Positions 10,295-21,165 of a stretch of 64,000 nucleotides of DNA are shown one piece after another. The stretch covers positions 110,456,378 to 110,520,377 of the forward strand of contig NC_080171.1 in NCBI RefSeq assembly GCF_950295315.1, written 5' to 3'. Origin of the DNA: Erinaceus europaeus (lineage: Eukaryota; Chordata; Mammalia; Eulipotyphla; Erinaceidae). The translations under genes were made by a program, and so were the position numbers. Every line of letters starts with the position of its first letter. Position 1 is the stretch's first letter. Below the pieces are notes generated by a model that saw nothing but the letters and a program-made list of their open reading frames with translations, ran no database searches and was not told the origin of the DNA.

Positions 10295-10483
10295 TTTTTT
10301 TAAGGTTTATTTTATTTTCAATAGAAGGTGAGAGAAATAGAGACAGAGAAGAGAGACACCTGCAGCACTTGCTCCATAGCTCGTGAAGTGTCCGCCTTGC
10401 AGGTAAGGCCCAGGGGCTTGAACCCGGGTCCTTGGGAATGATAGCATGTGCTATCTACCAGGAGAGCCACCGCCTGGCTCCAA
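10295..10483 (-). mobile_element. SINE, family B, reverse orientation
   Basis: 'gacacctgcagcacttgctc', 'ccgccttgcaggtaaggccc', 'cttgaacccgggtccttggg' and 'ccaggagagccaccgcctgg' place it in family B. Confidence 0.85.
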
Positions 10484-10611
10484 GTGTTTTTCTAATTTTG
10501 TGGAATCTTTATACTGTATGTTCATTTCTGCCAACTCCTCTTTACTTATCTATATCTGTTGTCATTTGGGCTTTATGGATCTATATTGACATTTCTCGAA
10601 TAGAAACATAG

Positions 10612-10775
10612 AGAGTGCAGGGTTAGGTAGCATAATGGTTATGCAAATAGACTCTCATACCTGAGGCTCCAAAGTCCCAGGTTCAATCCCCTGCACCACC
10701 ATAAACCAGAGCTGAGCAGTACTCTGGTAAATAAATAAACAAATAAATAAATAATAAAATATTTTTTAAAAAGAA
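10612..10775 (+). mobile_element. SINE, family C
   Basis: 'tagcataatggttatgcaaa', 'gtcccaggttcaatcccctg' and 'ccagagctgagcagtactct' are followed by an (AAAT)n tail. It is one of the least diverged family C copies in the window. Confidence 0.92.
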
Positions 10776-10880
10776 ACAGAGAGAGAGGGAAAGGCATCAT
10801 AACACCAAAGGTTCTTCTAAGGCAGTGGTGGCTGGGCTTGAACCTGGGTCGTGCACATGGCAAAGCATGTACATAAATCC
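10776..10880 (-). mobile_element. SINE, family E, reverse orientation
   Basis: 'ataacaccaaaggttcttct', 'ggctgggcttgaacctgggt' and 'cacatggcaaagcatgtac' match the family E copies at 45,418 and 25,290. It sits directly behind the tail of a family C SINE. Confidence 0.7.
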
Positions 10881-10884
10881 ATTT

Positions 10885-11041
10885 TTATTTCTTATTTTTT
10901 AAGGATTTTATTTATTTACGATTGAGAAAGATAGGAGAGAAAGAACCTGACACCACTCTGGTACATATGTTGCTGGGGATTGAACCCAGGACCTCATGCT
11001 TTAGAGTCCAATGCTTTATCCACTACACCACCTCTCGGACC
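10885..11041 (-). mobile_element. SINE, family D, reverse orientation
   Basis: 'attgagaaagataggagaga', 'ctggtacatatgttgctggg', 'gattgaacccaggacctcat' and 'ccactacaccacctctcgga' define a nearly complete family D element. Confidence 0.88.
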
Positions 11042-11084
11042 ACTTTTTATTTTTATATTATTTAAATTTTTAAAACATCTAATT

Positions 11085-11286
11085 TATTTATTTATTTATT
11101 TTGGGTCTTGAGAAAGAAAGAAATTGAGGAGGGAGAGGGAGGTAGAGAGGGAAAGAGACACCTGTAGCCCTTCTTTACCACTTGTGAAGCTTTCCCCTTG
11201 CAAGTGGGGGGGGCAGGGGCTTGAACTCGGGTCCTTGCACACTGTAACGTGTGCGCTTAACTATGTGTGCCACTGCCTGGCCCCCA
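11085..11286 (-). mobile_element. SINE, family B, reverse orientation
   Basis: An (ATTT)n run is followed by 'gagacacctgtagcccttct', 'gaagctttccccttgcaagt', 'cttgaactcgggtccttgca' and 'gtgtgccactgcctggcccc'. Confidence 0.88.
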
Positions 11287-11293
11287 TAAATTC

Positions 11294-11594
11294 TTTTTTT
11301 TTTTTTTTTTACTTTTTTTTTTTCTATTTTCTCCCCTTTTGTTGCCCTTGGTGTTTATCATCGTTGTTGTCGTTATTATTGTTGTTGCTGTCGTTGTTGG
11401 ATAGACAGAGAGAAATGGAGAGAGGAGGGGAAGACAGAGAGGGGGAGAGAAAGACAGACACCTGCAGACCTGCTTCACCGCCTGTGAAGCGACTCCCCTG
11501 CAGGTGGGGAGCCGGGGGCTCGATCCTGGATCTTGAACCTGGTTCCTGTGCTTCGCCATGTGCACTTAACCTGCTGAGCCACCACCCGACTCCC
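11294..11594 (-). mobile_element. SINE, family A, reverse orientation, TSD-flanked
   Basis: Poly-T, 'ccccttttgttgcccttggt', 'ggatagacagagagaaatgg' and 'cacctgcagacctgcttcac' lead to the head complement 'gccaccacccgactccc'. A short near-direct repeat (ca(t/c)aaattc) flanks it near 11,285-11,293 and 11,595-11,603. The B-box region carries a small duplication ('gatcctggatcttgaacctgg'). Confidence 0.88.
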
Positions 11595-11642
11595 CACAAA
11601 TTCATTTTTAAACAGCCTTTTCCTAGTTCTATAGGACTTCTA

Positions 11643-11870
11643 TTAAAATAGAGCAATCCTTTGGTGTATTGCACCAAAGTAAAATACTCAGAGGTGTGTG
11701 TAGGAGGGAAGTGTCCAAGTCCTTGGAACATGATGATGGAGGAGGACCTTGGGGGAGCGGCTTAGAATGTTATGTGGAAAACCGAGAAATGTTACACATG
11801 TACAAACCACTATATTTTACTGTTGACTGTAAACAGTTAATCCCCCCAATAAAGAAAAAAGAAGAGAGAG
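11643..11870 (+). mobile_element. 5'-truncated L1 3' end
   Basis: 'ggtgtattgcaccaaagtaa', 'tccttggaacatgatgatgg' and 'tgttgactgtaaacagttaa' followed by 'ccccccaataaagaaaaaa' match the 3' end of the L1 at 14,884-15,205. Confidence 0.8.
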
Positions 11871-11904
11871 CAAACTTTTCTTCCTCATTCATTCATTTAA
11901 TCAT

Positions 11905-12157
11905 TCCTTTAAATCACTATGGGGGTTATTGCTTGTGCTTGATGTATGCATTATGAAATTCACCTCTCCCAGCAACTTTTTTTTTTTTTAAATAGGCACA
12001 GAGAGAAATTGAAAGGGAATGGGGAGATAGTCACCTAAAGCACTGCTTTACTACTTAGGAAGTTTCCCCCTGAAAGTGGGGACTAGGGGCTTAAACCTGG
12101 GTCCTTGTGCATGTTGAGGTGTGCACTCTACTGAGTGCACCACCACCTGGACCCTAG
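11905..12157 (-). mobile_element. SINE, family A'/B, reverse orientation, diverged
   Basis: 'gggggttattgcttgtgctt', a T-run, 'ggcacagagagaaattgaaa', 'aaagcactgctttactactt' and 'gtgcaccaccacctggaccc' support an older SINE copy. Confidence 0.75.
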
Positions 12158-12171
12158 ACCAATCTTTTCTG

Positions 12172-12302
12172 TTTTTTATTTTATTGTGTTGTATTTTTTA
12201 CTAGAGTACTGTTCAGCTGGTTTATGGTGATATGGGGGATTGAACCTGGGACTATGGAGCTTCAGGCATGAGAGTCTTTCATATTATCTACCCCTGCCCC
12301 CA
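12172..12302 (-). mobile_element. SINE, family C, reverse orientation
   Basis: 'agagtactgttcagctggtt', 'gggggattgaacctgggact' and 'caggcatgagagtctttcat' mark a diverged family C copy. Confidence 0.78.
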
Positions 12303-12512
12303 ATTTTTCTATTACTATTTGTTGACTTATTTCAGAATATATTTGTCCACCCCGAGTTCAAAACAAAATTCTCATTTTCAATTTTGTTGGTGATTTAGAA
12401 AACATATTTACAAAGATAATACTGATAATGACATTTGTTTCTTTCAACAGACCGCTGCTTGTGGTTATCACTGGGTAGTAAAGTGGAGTTCATGGACACA
12501 TTTCTGTGTTGC

Positions 12513-12645
12513 TTCTTACTATTGAGAAAGTTAGGAGGAGAGAAAGAACCCCACACAATGGTACATGTGCTGCTGGGGATTGAACCCAGGGCCTCATTCT
12601 TGAGAGTCCAATGCTTTATTCACTGCACCACTTCCTGGACCGCTT
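12513..12645 (-). mobile_element. SINE, family D, reverse orientation
   Basis: 'attgagaaagttaggaggag', 'ggtacatgtgctgctgggga', 'ttgaacccagggcctcattc' and 'tcactgcaccacttcctgga' match family D closely. Confidence 0.85.
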
Positions 12646-12649
12646 TTTA

Positions 12650-13980
12650 TTTTGGTTGACCAAGGCAGTCCTGTGCCCATCTTCAAAAGACCACCCCGTT
12701 TGAATGATGATTTGTCTCTGGGCTTGTAGGTGGTGGTTTTGGGAATTGGACTTAATTACTCTTGATGTCTCACTTATCACAAACTGAGTGCTAGGAATCT
12801 TGATTTTGTTTTTTTCCTCGGAAAAAAATATTTAGAATTGTCTGTATTTTAAAAGTTTTTGAGCACAGAAGTCCTGTATGCTGTTTCTTTCCTTCATGTA
12901 TTATTTGGAGATTATCATCAAAATGTCTCAATGAATCCTGCTTGTTATTAGAAAGCCCAATGTCCAGCTATTATCGAAATAACGGAACTTTAGGCAGACT
13001 GTGGAAAAGGAACAAAACAGAACTGGGATGGCCAGAACAGAGACTTGTATATCCAAGTTCATACCTCCCTCCTCAGAATGGTTGAAAACACAGATGCCCT
13101 CCCCTTTCAGAAAAACCATCAGAATTTAGATATAGTCTGTCTGCTATGGTATAACTAACTATAGAATCTCACTCGTAATTCTGACCTTCATGGGTAGTGG
13201 GTTCTCAGGAAGGAATCTACCTCTGGCTCTCTGAATGACTTTTTTTTCTTCTTCTTCTGTGATTAATGAGAATTGGCATGCATCTGCTATGAGAAGAAAT
13301 CAAGAAATAAAATCAAACCAACACATTTCCTTGCCTTCTTTACCATAAAATACATCCGCCCCTTTAGTGCAAGAAGATTCCAGTATCATTAGTTTTGTGC
13401 CCCAGGTGATAAACTTCAAGTTTCTGCTTGCTCTGAAAGATTCCACAATATAAATAACTTTTTCTTTAAAAGGCTCATCTGTTTTACATTTGGAGGCAAT
13501 TTCGACACCGCCGGGCGGCGGGGGGGGCGGGGGGGGGGGATGCTAGCCTGGGAGTTATGTGGAAGCTGCTGCCTATGTAGTTCTCATTCTGCAGAGTTGA
13601 GTCTGTGTGTGCCTTTTAAAGATCAAAGGCAGACTTGAGACTAGCCGAGCAGGGAATCTGAGCTCTGGGGAGTGTAGTTTTGAGTAGTGGGTGAAGACTT
13701 GAAGGGTGTCTTCCTGTTCAGCAAGCACTCTCCTGGATTGAAAGGAGCATTTTCTGTGTGTGCTGGGAGAGTCTAGCGCCCTCATCTGCACTTGCAGACA
13801 TCCCCCATGGAAATGAGAAAGGCATTTCTGGAGTAGAGATACAGTCTAGCTACCCGATGGGTTGTGTCTACCCAGGTTTTTAAAGACTAGAACCATTGTG
13901 GTGTTTGCTTTCTTTCACATTGTCTCCTCAGAGCCTGTCTCCCTCTGTGTGGACAGACTGACCTTCCCATCTACTCAGAT
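12650..13980. other. Low-repeat DNA with one G-rich tract
   Basis: No known repeat or coding exon recognised. A GC/G-rich run lies at about 13,507-13,539 (G-homopolymer with CGCCGGGCGGCG before it). Open frames here are short and overlap on both strands. Confidence 0.5.
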
Positions 13981-13984
13981 CTGT

Positions 13985-14285
13985 TTGCGGAAGTCCTGAC
14001 TCCCTATGGCATGGTAGGACTTTTTTGGAGGTAGGACTTTCAGAGGTGATAAAATGAGGTCATGTGGGTGGGACATCTTGCAGGGATTAGTGCCCTTAGG
14101 AGAAAAAGAGGAGGCCGTGTGAATACACAATAGGAAGAAAGCCCTTCCCAGGAACTGAGTATGAGAGCTCTCATCAGAAATGGAATCTGCTGACATGACC
14201 GTGAACTTCTATCTCTAGATTGCAGAACCACAAGAAAGAACTGTTTTTAAGCTGCCTGGTCTATGGTACCTTGGTTTGACAGTTG
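13985..14285 (+). mobile_element. MLT1-like (MaLR/ERVL) LTR fragment
   Basis: 'gtaggactttcagaggtgat', 'ggtcatgtgggtgggacatc', 'ggattagtgcccttaggaga' and 'aagctgcctggtctatggta' follow in order the mid and 3' part of the mammalian MLT1/MST LTR consensus as I remember it. It is old and lacks the 5' end. It has no coding capacity. Confidence 0.65.
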
Positions 14286-14354
14286 AAGCTGAGGCAGGGG
14301 AAATTTGGCTTGGGACTTCTTCCCCCCCCTTTAAAATGAAAGACAACACATTTC

Positions 14355-14585
14355 CTTTCCTTTTTGCTTCTAGAGTTTTCATTGGGGCTCAGTGCCAGCA
14401 CTACACATCCCACTGTGCCTGGCAGCCCTTTTCTCCCCCATTTTATTGGCTAGGACAGAGAGAAATTGAGAGAAGAGGGGGAGATAGAGAGGGAGAGAGA
14501 AAGATACCCGCAGACCTGTTTCACAGCTTGTGAACTGTCCCCCCTTGCAGATGGGGAGCTCCTCCTGGGGGTGTAACCTGGACTT
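14355..14585 (-). mobile_element. SINE, family A', reverse orientation, head truncated
   Basis: 'gcttctagagttttcattgg', 'ttggctaggacagagagaaa' and 'ccgcagacctgtttcacagc' lead to a diverged B-box region. The tRNA-like head beyond 14,585 is missing. Confidence 0.8.
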
Positions 14586-14883
14586 CTCTGTGATGTGTGA
14601 AGATAGCGCTCAGCCATATCCTCACAATTTTCTGACAGTACAAAGAAACAGGGAAATAGTTAAATATTTCACAATAGGTCTAGGCTCTGAAAAACCACCC
14701 TGGACCCCCAAAGATGTCGTTGTTCTTACTGCTGTAGTTAACACAGCCTCTCCATAGTATGTCAGGCATTTTCTCCCTCACAGTCTTTGGCTTATGCAGA
14801 CACGAATCTCATGTCATTCTTCTGTCTTAAGGAATGTGTCCTATCTTTCTGTAAGTGAACAATAAATAAAAAGACCTTTTCTT

Positions 14884-15034
14884 GAATCATGTTAAGTGAG
14901 ATAAGCCAGAAAGAGAAGGATGAATATGGGATGATCCCACTTATAGTCAGAAGTTGAAAAGTAAGAACAGAAGGGAAATCACAAAGCAGAACTTGGACTG
15001 GAGCCGATGTATTGCACCAAAGTAAAGGACTCTG

Positions 15035-15073
<39 letters not shown>

Positions 15074-15205
15074 GGCGGGGGGGGTGTTCAGGTCTTGGAA
15101 CATGATGTTGGAGGAGGATTTAGACTGTGATGTGGAGTACTGAGAATGTACTAGCTACTGTATTTTACTGTCAACTGCAAACCATTAATCTCCTCAATAA
15201 AGGAA
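14884..15205 (+). mobile_element. 5'-truncated L1: ORF2 end and 3' UTR
   Basis: It starts in the L1 ORF2 C-terminal region ('catgttaagtgagataagcc', 'gatgaatatgggatgatccc') and continues through the 3' UTR phrase 'gtattgcaccaaagtaaagg', an internal (GT)n at 15,037-15,069, and the end 'ctcctcaataaaggaaaaag'. The L1 at 56,066-56,713 is the same segment in reverse. Confidence 0.85.
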
Positions 15206-15267
15206 AAAGAAAACAAACAAACAAAAACCTTCTCTAGTCTAGTAGCTTGCCAACAGCATTTTCCAGA

Positions 15268-15455
15268 CTCAGACCAGGCAGTGGCACAACTGGTTGAGCG
15301 TGCATGTTACAAGGCACAAAGACCAGGTTCAAGCCCCTGAGCCTCACCTGCAGGATGAAGCTTCATGAGTGGTGAAATAGTGCTGCAAGTGTCTCTCTGT
15401 CTCTCTCCCTCTTGGTCTTTTTTCTCTCTCTATTCAATAAACAAACGAACAAATA
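15268..15455 (+). mobile_element. SINE, family B
   Basis: 'ccaggcagtggcacaactgg', 'agaccaggttcaagcccctg', 'gagtggtgaaatagtgctgc' and a tail 'ctattcaataaacaaacgaa' identify it. A short repeat of agactc at both ends may be its TSD. Confidence 0.88.
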
Positions 15456-15459
15456 GACT

Positions 15460-16248
15460 CTGGAATCCAGAGTTCTACATCTAAAGGGACAACAACCACC
15501 ACCTTTGAATTGTCAAACCCCTTACGTACTTCAGTCAGAGAGTTCTCAGAGGCAGTGTGGTCCCTCTGCTGTATGGTGGCCCTTTCTGACTTTGCGAGCT
15601 CATTAAGGCCATCTCTTCTGCCATCTGTTCCTTGGAGTCACTCAATGGTGCCTTCTTTGTGGGCATGACCAAAACAGAGCCCTAAATGGGTGTGCCTTGG
15701 TAGAGTGTCAATTATTACTTCAGTGTGGTTGATTATGAACCATCCCTAGGCATGAGTAGCCGACACGACAGTAGTTTGAATCTACCTGAGTGGTGAGTGA
15801 GTGTCCTATGGGCGTGGAAGGGCCCTTGTGTGTCTTATGGGGTGAGTTTGGAGGAAATTAAGTGACAATAAGAAGAAAGGTGTTTCTCCAGGATGGATGT
15901 TTTCATGAATGAACTCTTGAGGTCAACACTCTGTGGAGTAGAATAAACTTGGGATTTTCAGATTGGGGCAGGGAGTGAGGATGGGAATCTCTTTGGACAA
16001 GCTCTGACATTGGGGTACCCAGGCTTGGACACTGGAGGGCAAGGGTTGGGGCTGGAGGTGGCAGATCCAGTAACTCTACGGTGTCCTTTTGCCACTGGAT
16101 GAAGCTGCCTTCCTTGCTCTTCTCTCGTCCTATCCTTCCTTTCCCTTCCTCCTTTCTTTCCTCCCCTCCCCTCTCCACCCCCTTTCCTTCCCTTTTCTCC
16201 CTTCTCTTTCCCCAGCTCTATTTGTGCAGGGCATGTGCTATTTCACCA
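15460..16248. other. Low-repeat DNA with a pyrimidine tract
   Basis: Unclassified to about 16,110, then CT-rich (16,120-16,215). Open frames through the CT tract are low complexity and not credible genes. Confidence 0.5.
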
Positions 16249-16249
16249 T

Positions 16250-16392
16250 TCTCAAAACAACATTTTGTTCAGAGAAAGAGGGAGAGACACCACAGGCCAG
16301 AGCTTTCCCTGGTGTCGAGGCTGTCCTGTCAGTTTCCAGGGCCACATGCATGGCAGCACACATGCCACCCGATGAACCAACTCTCTAGTCCA
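16250..16392 (-). mobile_element. SINE, family E, reverse orientation, diverged
   Basis: 'gagagacaccacaggccaga', 'tttccagggccacatgcatg' and 'gatgaaccaactctctagtc' resemble the body and head complement of family E. Confidence 0.55.
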
Positions 16393-16844
16393 AGAGGGTC
16401 ATTTTGAGAAAGTACTTTTTGTCCTGTCTCAAGCATTTGGGGGGAGATAAGCACAGGCAAGAATAGTAGACCATCCATGTTCTACTGTAATTTTCCTATT
16501 TTTGATCGGATTTATACTTCTGAGCAGTGTCATGACTGCATCTTGCTTTGTCTAGCAGTATTTTGCAAACCCTAAAGTGGTTGCGTTAAGTCAGCGCACA
16601 TGTGTGGAAAATGCAGGAATGATTCCTCCCCCTGAACTGTCAGGGCCATTCAGCCCTGATCCCCCAGCCGACAGCGAAGACTATGGAAAATAATCATTAA
16701 AAGCAGACTTTCTTGTCCATTGAATTCACCTGGCTTCTGATTCTCTTTGTCAACCTCCCCAACTACGTAGGCTTTACTGGTAATAATATTCCCCCAAATG
16801 TGGGAAGAAATCTGTGAATTACAAGTGGCGCAGAGATCTCTAGT

Positions 16845-16960
16845 TTGGGGCTAAGGGAAAAAGCACAGACTTCCAGGTTTGGGCCACCAGAGGTCCTAAG
16901 TTCAATCACTTGTACTACCATAAGTCAGAGCTGAGCAGTGCTCTGGTGAGTGAGTGTGTG
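16845..16960 (+). mobile_element. SINE, family C, diverged
   Basis: 'agaggtcctaagttcaatca', 'actaccataagtcagagctg' and 'agcagtgctctggtgagtga' match family C. Confidence 0.75.
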
Positions 16961-17715
16961 TGGCGGGGGGAGGGGACTGGGAAGAAATGAAAAAAAGCAG
17001 TGTGTGTGTATGTGACAGCAATTGGCAGAGAAGGGAGTGGTGGCAGTGACCTTGGCCCTTGCTTCCTGCTTCAACTAGAAACAGTGCCCGTCTGTGGAAG
17101 CCTACCGCACCTTCCTGGAGGAGGCCCGAGACCTAGCTAGCCAACAGTGTTTCTTTGTATGCTGGCTCCCAGGACAAACGGGTAGCTAGCAGTCTAGCCA
17201 CCAGGCAGCAGTTTAAATCAAAATAATCACTTTAAGAAACAGTAGGGAGCTTAGCTAGAGAACCATTTCCTCTGCTCCAAAATACTAAAACATTCTGATT
17301 GATGCCGTTGAGCTCTGAGCAGCTTGCTGAAATATTTTGAGCTCAAAGTTATGATGCCCCCTTCCTTCTTCTTCCTCAACCTCAGGAAAGAATAAACATT
17401 TCAGGAGGGGGGGTAGCGGAAGAAAGGATGGAGGTTAGTAGGGAGGTGGTGATGGGTGAGATGCGTGCACAGGTAGGGTTGACCTGACCGACGGGGAACT
17501 TTGTGTGGAGGCTACTGCTTTTTGTTTTGAATGCGAATAGTTGGAAGCTGCTGTGCTCACCTAACTAGACAGGGCCATACAGAGTTGCTGGGAGCTCCTC
17601 ACCCTCCTGGATTAAGCTAAGGCAGCTCCAGCCCCTTGGGGCTGTTTTTTTTTTTTTTGGTAGGGCATCTGGCTGAAGTGCCAGGGAAGGTGATTGCCTC
17701 CTGATATGTGCCCCC

Positions 17716-17976
17716 CTTTTTAAAAAAATATTTATTTATTCCCTTTTGTTGCCCTTATTGTTTTACTATTGTAGTTATTACTGTTGTTATTGATGTTGTC
17801 GTTGTTGGATAGGCCGGAGAGAAATGGAGAGAGGAGGGGAAGATGGGGAAAGAAAGACACCTGCAGACCTGCTTCACCACCTGTGAAGTGACTCCCCTGT
17901 AGGTGGGGAGCCAGGGTCTCGAACCGGGATCCTGACGCCACCTGAGCTTAAACCGCTGTGCTACCGCCCAACTCCC
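17716..17976 (-). mobile_element. SINE, family A, reverse orientation
   Basis: 'ttcccttttgttgcccttat', 'cgttgttggataggccggag', 'cacctgcagacctgcttcac' and 'cgctgtgctaccgcccaact' give a nearly complete copy with a small deletion near the B box. Confidence 0.9.
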
Positions 17977-18431
17977 ATACCTCTTGTTTTTATCTAGTGT
18001 CTTGACCTGACGCAGTGCCCTGTGTAGAGGATACTCTTTCTGCGTGTGATGTTGATGTCACGTGTTCGTCATGCTTCTCCCCACAGGGGATGGTGACCTC
18101 CGGAATTTATTCCTCTAAGCAGGTGTAGATTTGGAGTTCCATGCCAGCTTCCTTCTGCTTGCATGGATGCGTGAGGTGTAGAAGGGCAGGACTCACCCTG
18201 CAGCACAGGTAGGAGTTGCCAAGTGTGGGGCAGGAAGAGCAGCAGAGGAGGGCACAGGTGCCCTAAGCTCCCCCTGGCCACTGATTTATGTCATACGGAC
18301 ACCTGGCCTGTGAGTTGTATGGACATATGGTCATTGCAGGATGGGGTAGGTGGTAGAGTCCTTTAAGTAAAGTGGACTATTCCCCAAGAGAGTAGGGAAT
18401 TGAAGTAATAATACTCTATCCAAACTCTGCA

Positions 18432-18613
18432 CTTTAAAAAAATTATTCATTTTATTGTCATGAGAGATAGAGCGATATATACAGAGAAAGATACAGAGAC
18501 CAGAGAACACTGCTCAGCTCTAGTTTATGGTGTTGCTGGGAATTGAACCTGGGACCTCTGAGCCTCAGGCATGAAAATTTTTTTTTATATAACTATTATT
18601 CTGTCTCCCCAAC
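18432..18613 (-). mobile_element. SINE, family C, reverse orientation
   Basis: 'gaacactgctcagctctagt', 'gggaattgaacctgggacct' and 'gagcctcaggcatgaaaat' identify it; the head is T-rich and diverged. Confidence 0.82.
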
Positions 18614-18653
18614 CCAAACAGGCATTTATTACACTCCATTGTCACCTGTCAAG

Positions 18654-18838
18654 ATGTGGGGACACAGCATAACAGTGATGGCAATAGACTCTCAAGCCTG
18701 AGGATCTGAGAGGTCCCAGGTTCAATCTTTAACACCACCAGAAGGCAGAGCTGAATAATGCTTTGGCTGTTCTCTCTTTGTGTGTATCTTTAGCTCTGTA
18801 TCTTTAGTTTATTAATGAATAAGTAAGTAAATAAATAC
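18654..18838 (+). mobile_element. SINE, family C
   Basis: 'gacacagcataacagtgatg', 'gaggtcccaggttcaatctt' and 'aaggcagagctgaataatgc' are followed by a tail ending 'gtaagtaaataaata'. It lies head-to-head with the family C copy at 18,432. Confidence 0.82.
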
Positions 18839-18861
18839 CTTCTTCATTAAAAATGAAGAAA

Positions 18862-19078
18862 TAGAGCTAGATGGTGACACAGTTGGTTGAGTGCACATGT
18901 TACTGTGTTCAAGGACCCGGGTTCAAGTCCCCGGACTCCACCTACGGGGGGAAAGCTTTGCGAGTGGTGAAGCAGTGCTGCAGGTGACACACACTCTCTC
19001 CCTCTCTGTCCCCTTTACCTCTTTATTTCTGACTGTTTCTATCCAATAAATAAATAATTAAATAATTAAAACAATACA
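18862..19078 (+). mobile_element. SINE, family B
   Basis: 'ggtgacacagttggttgagt', 'gacccgggttcaagtccccg', 'gcgagtggtgaagcagtgct' and 'tctatccaataaataaataa' show a nearly complete copy. Confidence 0.92.
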
Positions 19079-19731
19079 GAAATAAAGTGTTTTAAAACAC
19101 GTGAAGGAGAAAGAGTGTTCTAGGATGATAGGTTAAATTTAGCATAGGTGGGTTGGCTTGATGGCTGTGTAGTGAGCCTTCTACCTCTTTCTCACCTGTA
19201 TCTGGGTATCTGGTCATCCCCTCAGATGGAATCCAGTCATGATCCAGATCCAACGCTCACACCTATGGTGGTGGGGTGTGTGTGTGCCCAGCAGCCTGGC
19301 AGCTTTTTTTGGTGACCCTCGCTATTCCTCCTTGGTATCCAAGTTACCTGGATGCCTGCAGCTCCAGTTCCAGCCCTGACTGTTCGAGTTTACATATATA
19401 AGCACACTCATGACAGGCTGCTCCCACTCCCCACTCAAGTGGCCCTCTTTTACATTCACATTTTTCAGGACTAGGAACTGGCCTGGTTATAGAGAGCCTG
19501 CAGTGCATGTGAAACCCTTGATTATATCCCTGGCTTCACCTGAGAGCAGCAGTGAGAACTCCATGAAGGGTGGGCTTTGGGCGCCCAGTGCCCCGCAGTG
19601 GAAGGGGGCAATTTGGTGGTTGATGAGGTTGCTAACACTTTTCTTGGGAAGATGTGACAATGTAACCCTGTAACAAGTCATGTATATTAGCATTTTCTCA
19701 ATAAAGTGCTGGAGTGATTAAAAAAAAAAAT

Positions 19732-19983
19732 TTTTTTTGCCTCTAGGGTTATCACTGGGCTATGGATTCAGTGCTCCTGGCAGCCATTCCCCCCCCCCCC
19801 CATTTTATTGGATAAGACAGACATTGAAAGGGGAGGGGAAAGGAGGGGAAGTAGAGAGGGAGAGAGAAAGAGAGGCACCTGCAGAACTGCTTTGATGCTT
19901 GTGAAGCGTTCCCCCTGCAGGCGGGGACCTGGGGGCTCAAACCAGGATCCTTGTGCTTAGACTATGTGCGCTTAACCAGGTGG
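19732..19983 (-). mobile_element. SINE, family A', reverse orientation
   Basis: A T-run, 'gcctctagggttatcactgg', a C homopolymer, 'attttattggataagacaga', 'cacctgcagaactgctttga' and 'gcgcttaaccaggtgg' run in order. The outermost head bases are missing. Confidence 0.87.
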
Positions 19984-19984
19984 A

Positions 19985-20455
19985 GTGAAAACTTTAAAAG
20001 CAAGTACAGAAAGCCTTCCTGAAGGGGCTGGTGAGCTCCTTAGGGCACCCACAGCAGTGTGCATGGGCTTCCCACTCTAGGGACCTGGGGAAGATGATTA
20101 CCACTGTCAGGGGGAGTCAGTAGCATGTGAGGCCTTTCTTGCCAGTAGCTAGACTGGGTGCAGGATAGCTTGGGGTACCCACTGGTCCTGCACCCTCAGA
20201 GGGTGGGCAGGATTCCTGAAGGTTGGAGACAGAGAGTACTGGCACCTCTGGCCTCCCCCGTTTGCTGCACACACCCATTCTCCACACTCCAGGTGCCACT
20301 GGTGCTTGGGCCTGGTTCCACCCAGCTTCACATTAGACTTTGTGACGTGCAAAGAAAACATTGTCTAAAATTCACCACCTGGGTAGATATCCTTTGTTGT
20401 CTCTTGATTCAGGAAGCAGCAGATGATTAGAAATGGACTAGCAGTGTTGTCTCTG
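19985..20455. other. Low-repeat DNA
   Basis: No repeat recognised. Overlapping short frames on both strands lack motifs. Confidence 0.45.
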
Positions 20456-20459
20456 GTGA

Positions 20460-20488
20460 GGAGGAAGGAAGGAAGGAAGGAAGGAGAG
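20460..20488. repeat. (GGAA)n microsatellite
   Basis: Repeated GGAA units followed by GGAGAGGAGGGGAG. Confidence 0.9.
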
Positions 20489-20604
20489 GAGGGGAGTGGT
20501 GATGATTCTATACAGAGATACAACATACCCTTGGGTAAGTTTTCTGCAGTTTATTCTTTCTCAGAGATGAAATTCTCTTCCATCCTTCTCTTCCTTCGTC
20601 CAGT

Positions 20605-20694
20605 CTCCTCCCCTCCCCTCCCCTCCCCTCCCCTCCCCTCCCCTCCCCTCCCCTCCCCTCCCCTCCCCTCCCCTCCCCTCCCCTCCCCTCCCCT
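20605..20694. repeat. (CTCCC)n pentanucleotide repeat
   Basis: About 18 near-perfect CCCTC units, followed by a looser CT-rich stretch to about 20,805. Long open frames across it on both strands are low-complexity artefacts. Confidence 0.97.
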
Positions 20695-20977
20695 TCTCCT
20701 CCTCCATCTCTTCTCCTTCCTCTCTCTTCCTCTTCCTGATTCTCCTCCTCCTCTCCTTCCTTTTTTAAAAGTCTTCCCTTCCTCTCTTTCCTCTTTCTCC
20801 CTCCCCATCTAAGGGACAAAGGCTTCTGTTAAGACGGTTTGGTGTGTGATTCTAGTGTGTGCAGTTGGGAGTGCTCTTGTCATGGGTCCATCAGTTGAAA
20901 CCCTAACTCTGGGCTTTGTCACCAGGAAAAGAGGGTCAGAAAGAGAAAAGAACATTTATCTTCTTCTTCTTCTTCGT

Positions 20978-21165
20978 CTTTTTTTTTTTTTTTTTTTTTT
21001 ACAATTGGCTTTATTTTTAAGCTTTATTTTATTTGATAGGACAGAGAGAAACTTGGAAGAAGGAGCGAGACAGAGACAAATGCAGACCTGCTTCACTACT
21101 TGTGAAGCTTTCCCCTTGCAAATAGGGTCTGGGGGAACCCAGGTGTGCCACCACCCAGTCCGTGT
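20978..21165 (-). mobile_element. SINE, family A/B, reverse orientation
   Basis: A (TTC)n/T-run, 'ttgataggacagagagaaac', 'tgcagacctgcttcactact', 'gaagctttccccttgcaaat' and 'gtgccaccacccagtccg' mark a SINE with a deletion near its B box. Confidence 0.78.

Noticed and set aside
11124..11651. A 175-codon forward frame
   Set aside because: It runs antisense through two adjacent SINEs; similar peptides recur at every A/B SINE in the window.
13507..13539. A CpG island promoter
   Set aside because: The GC-rich stretch is about 30 bases, mostly a G homopolymer, with few CpG and AT-rich surroundings.
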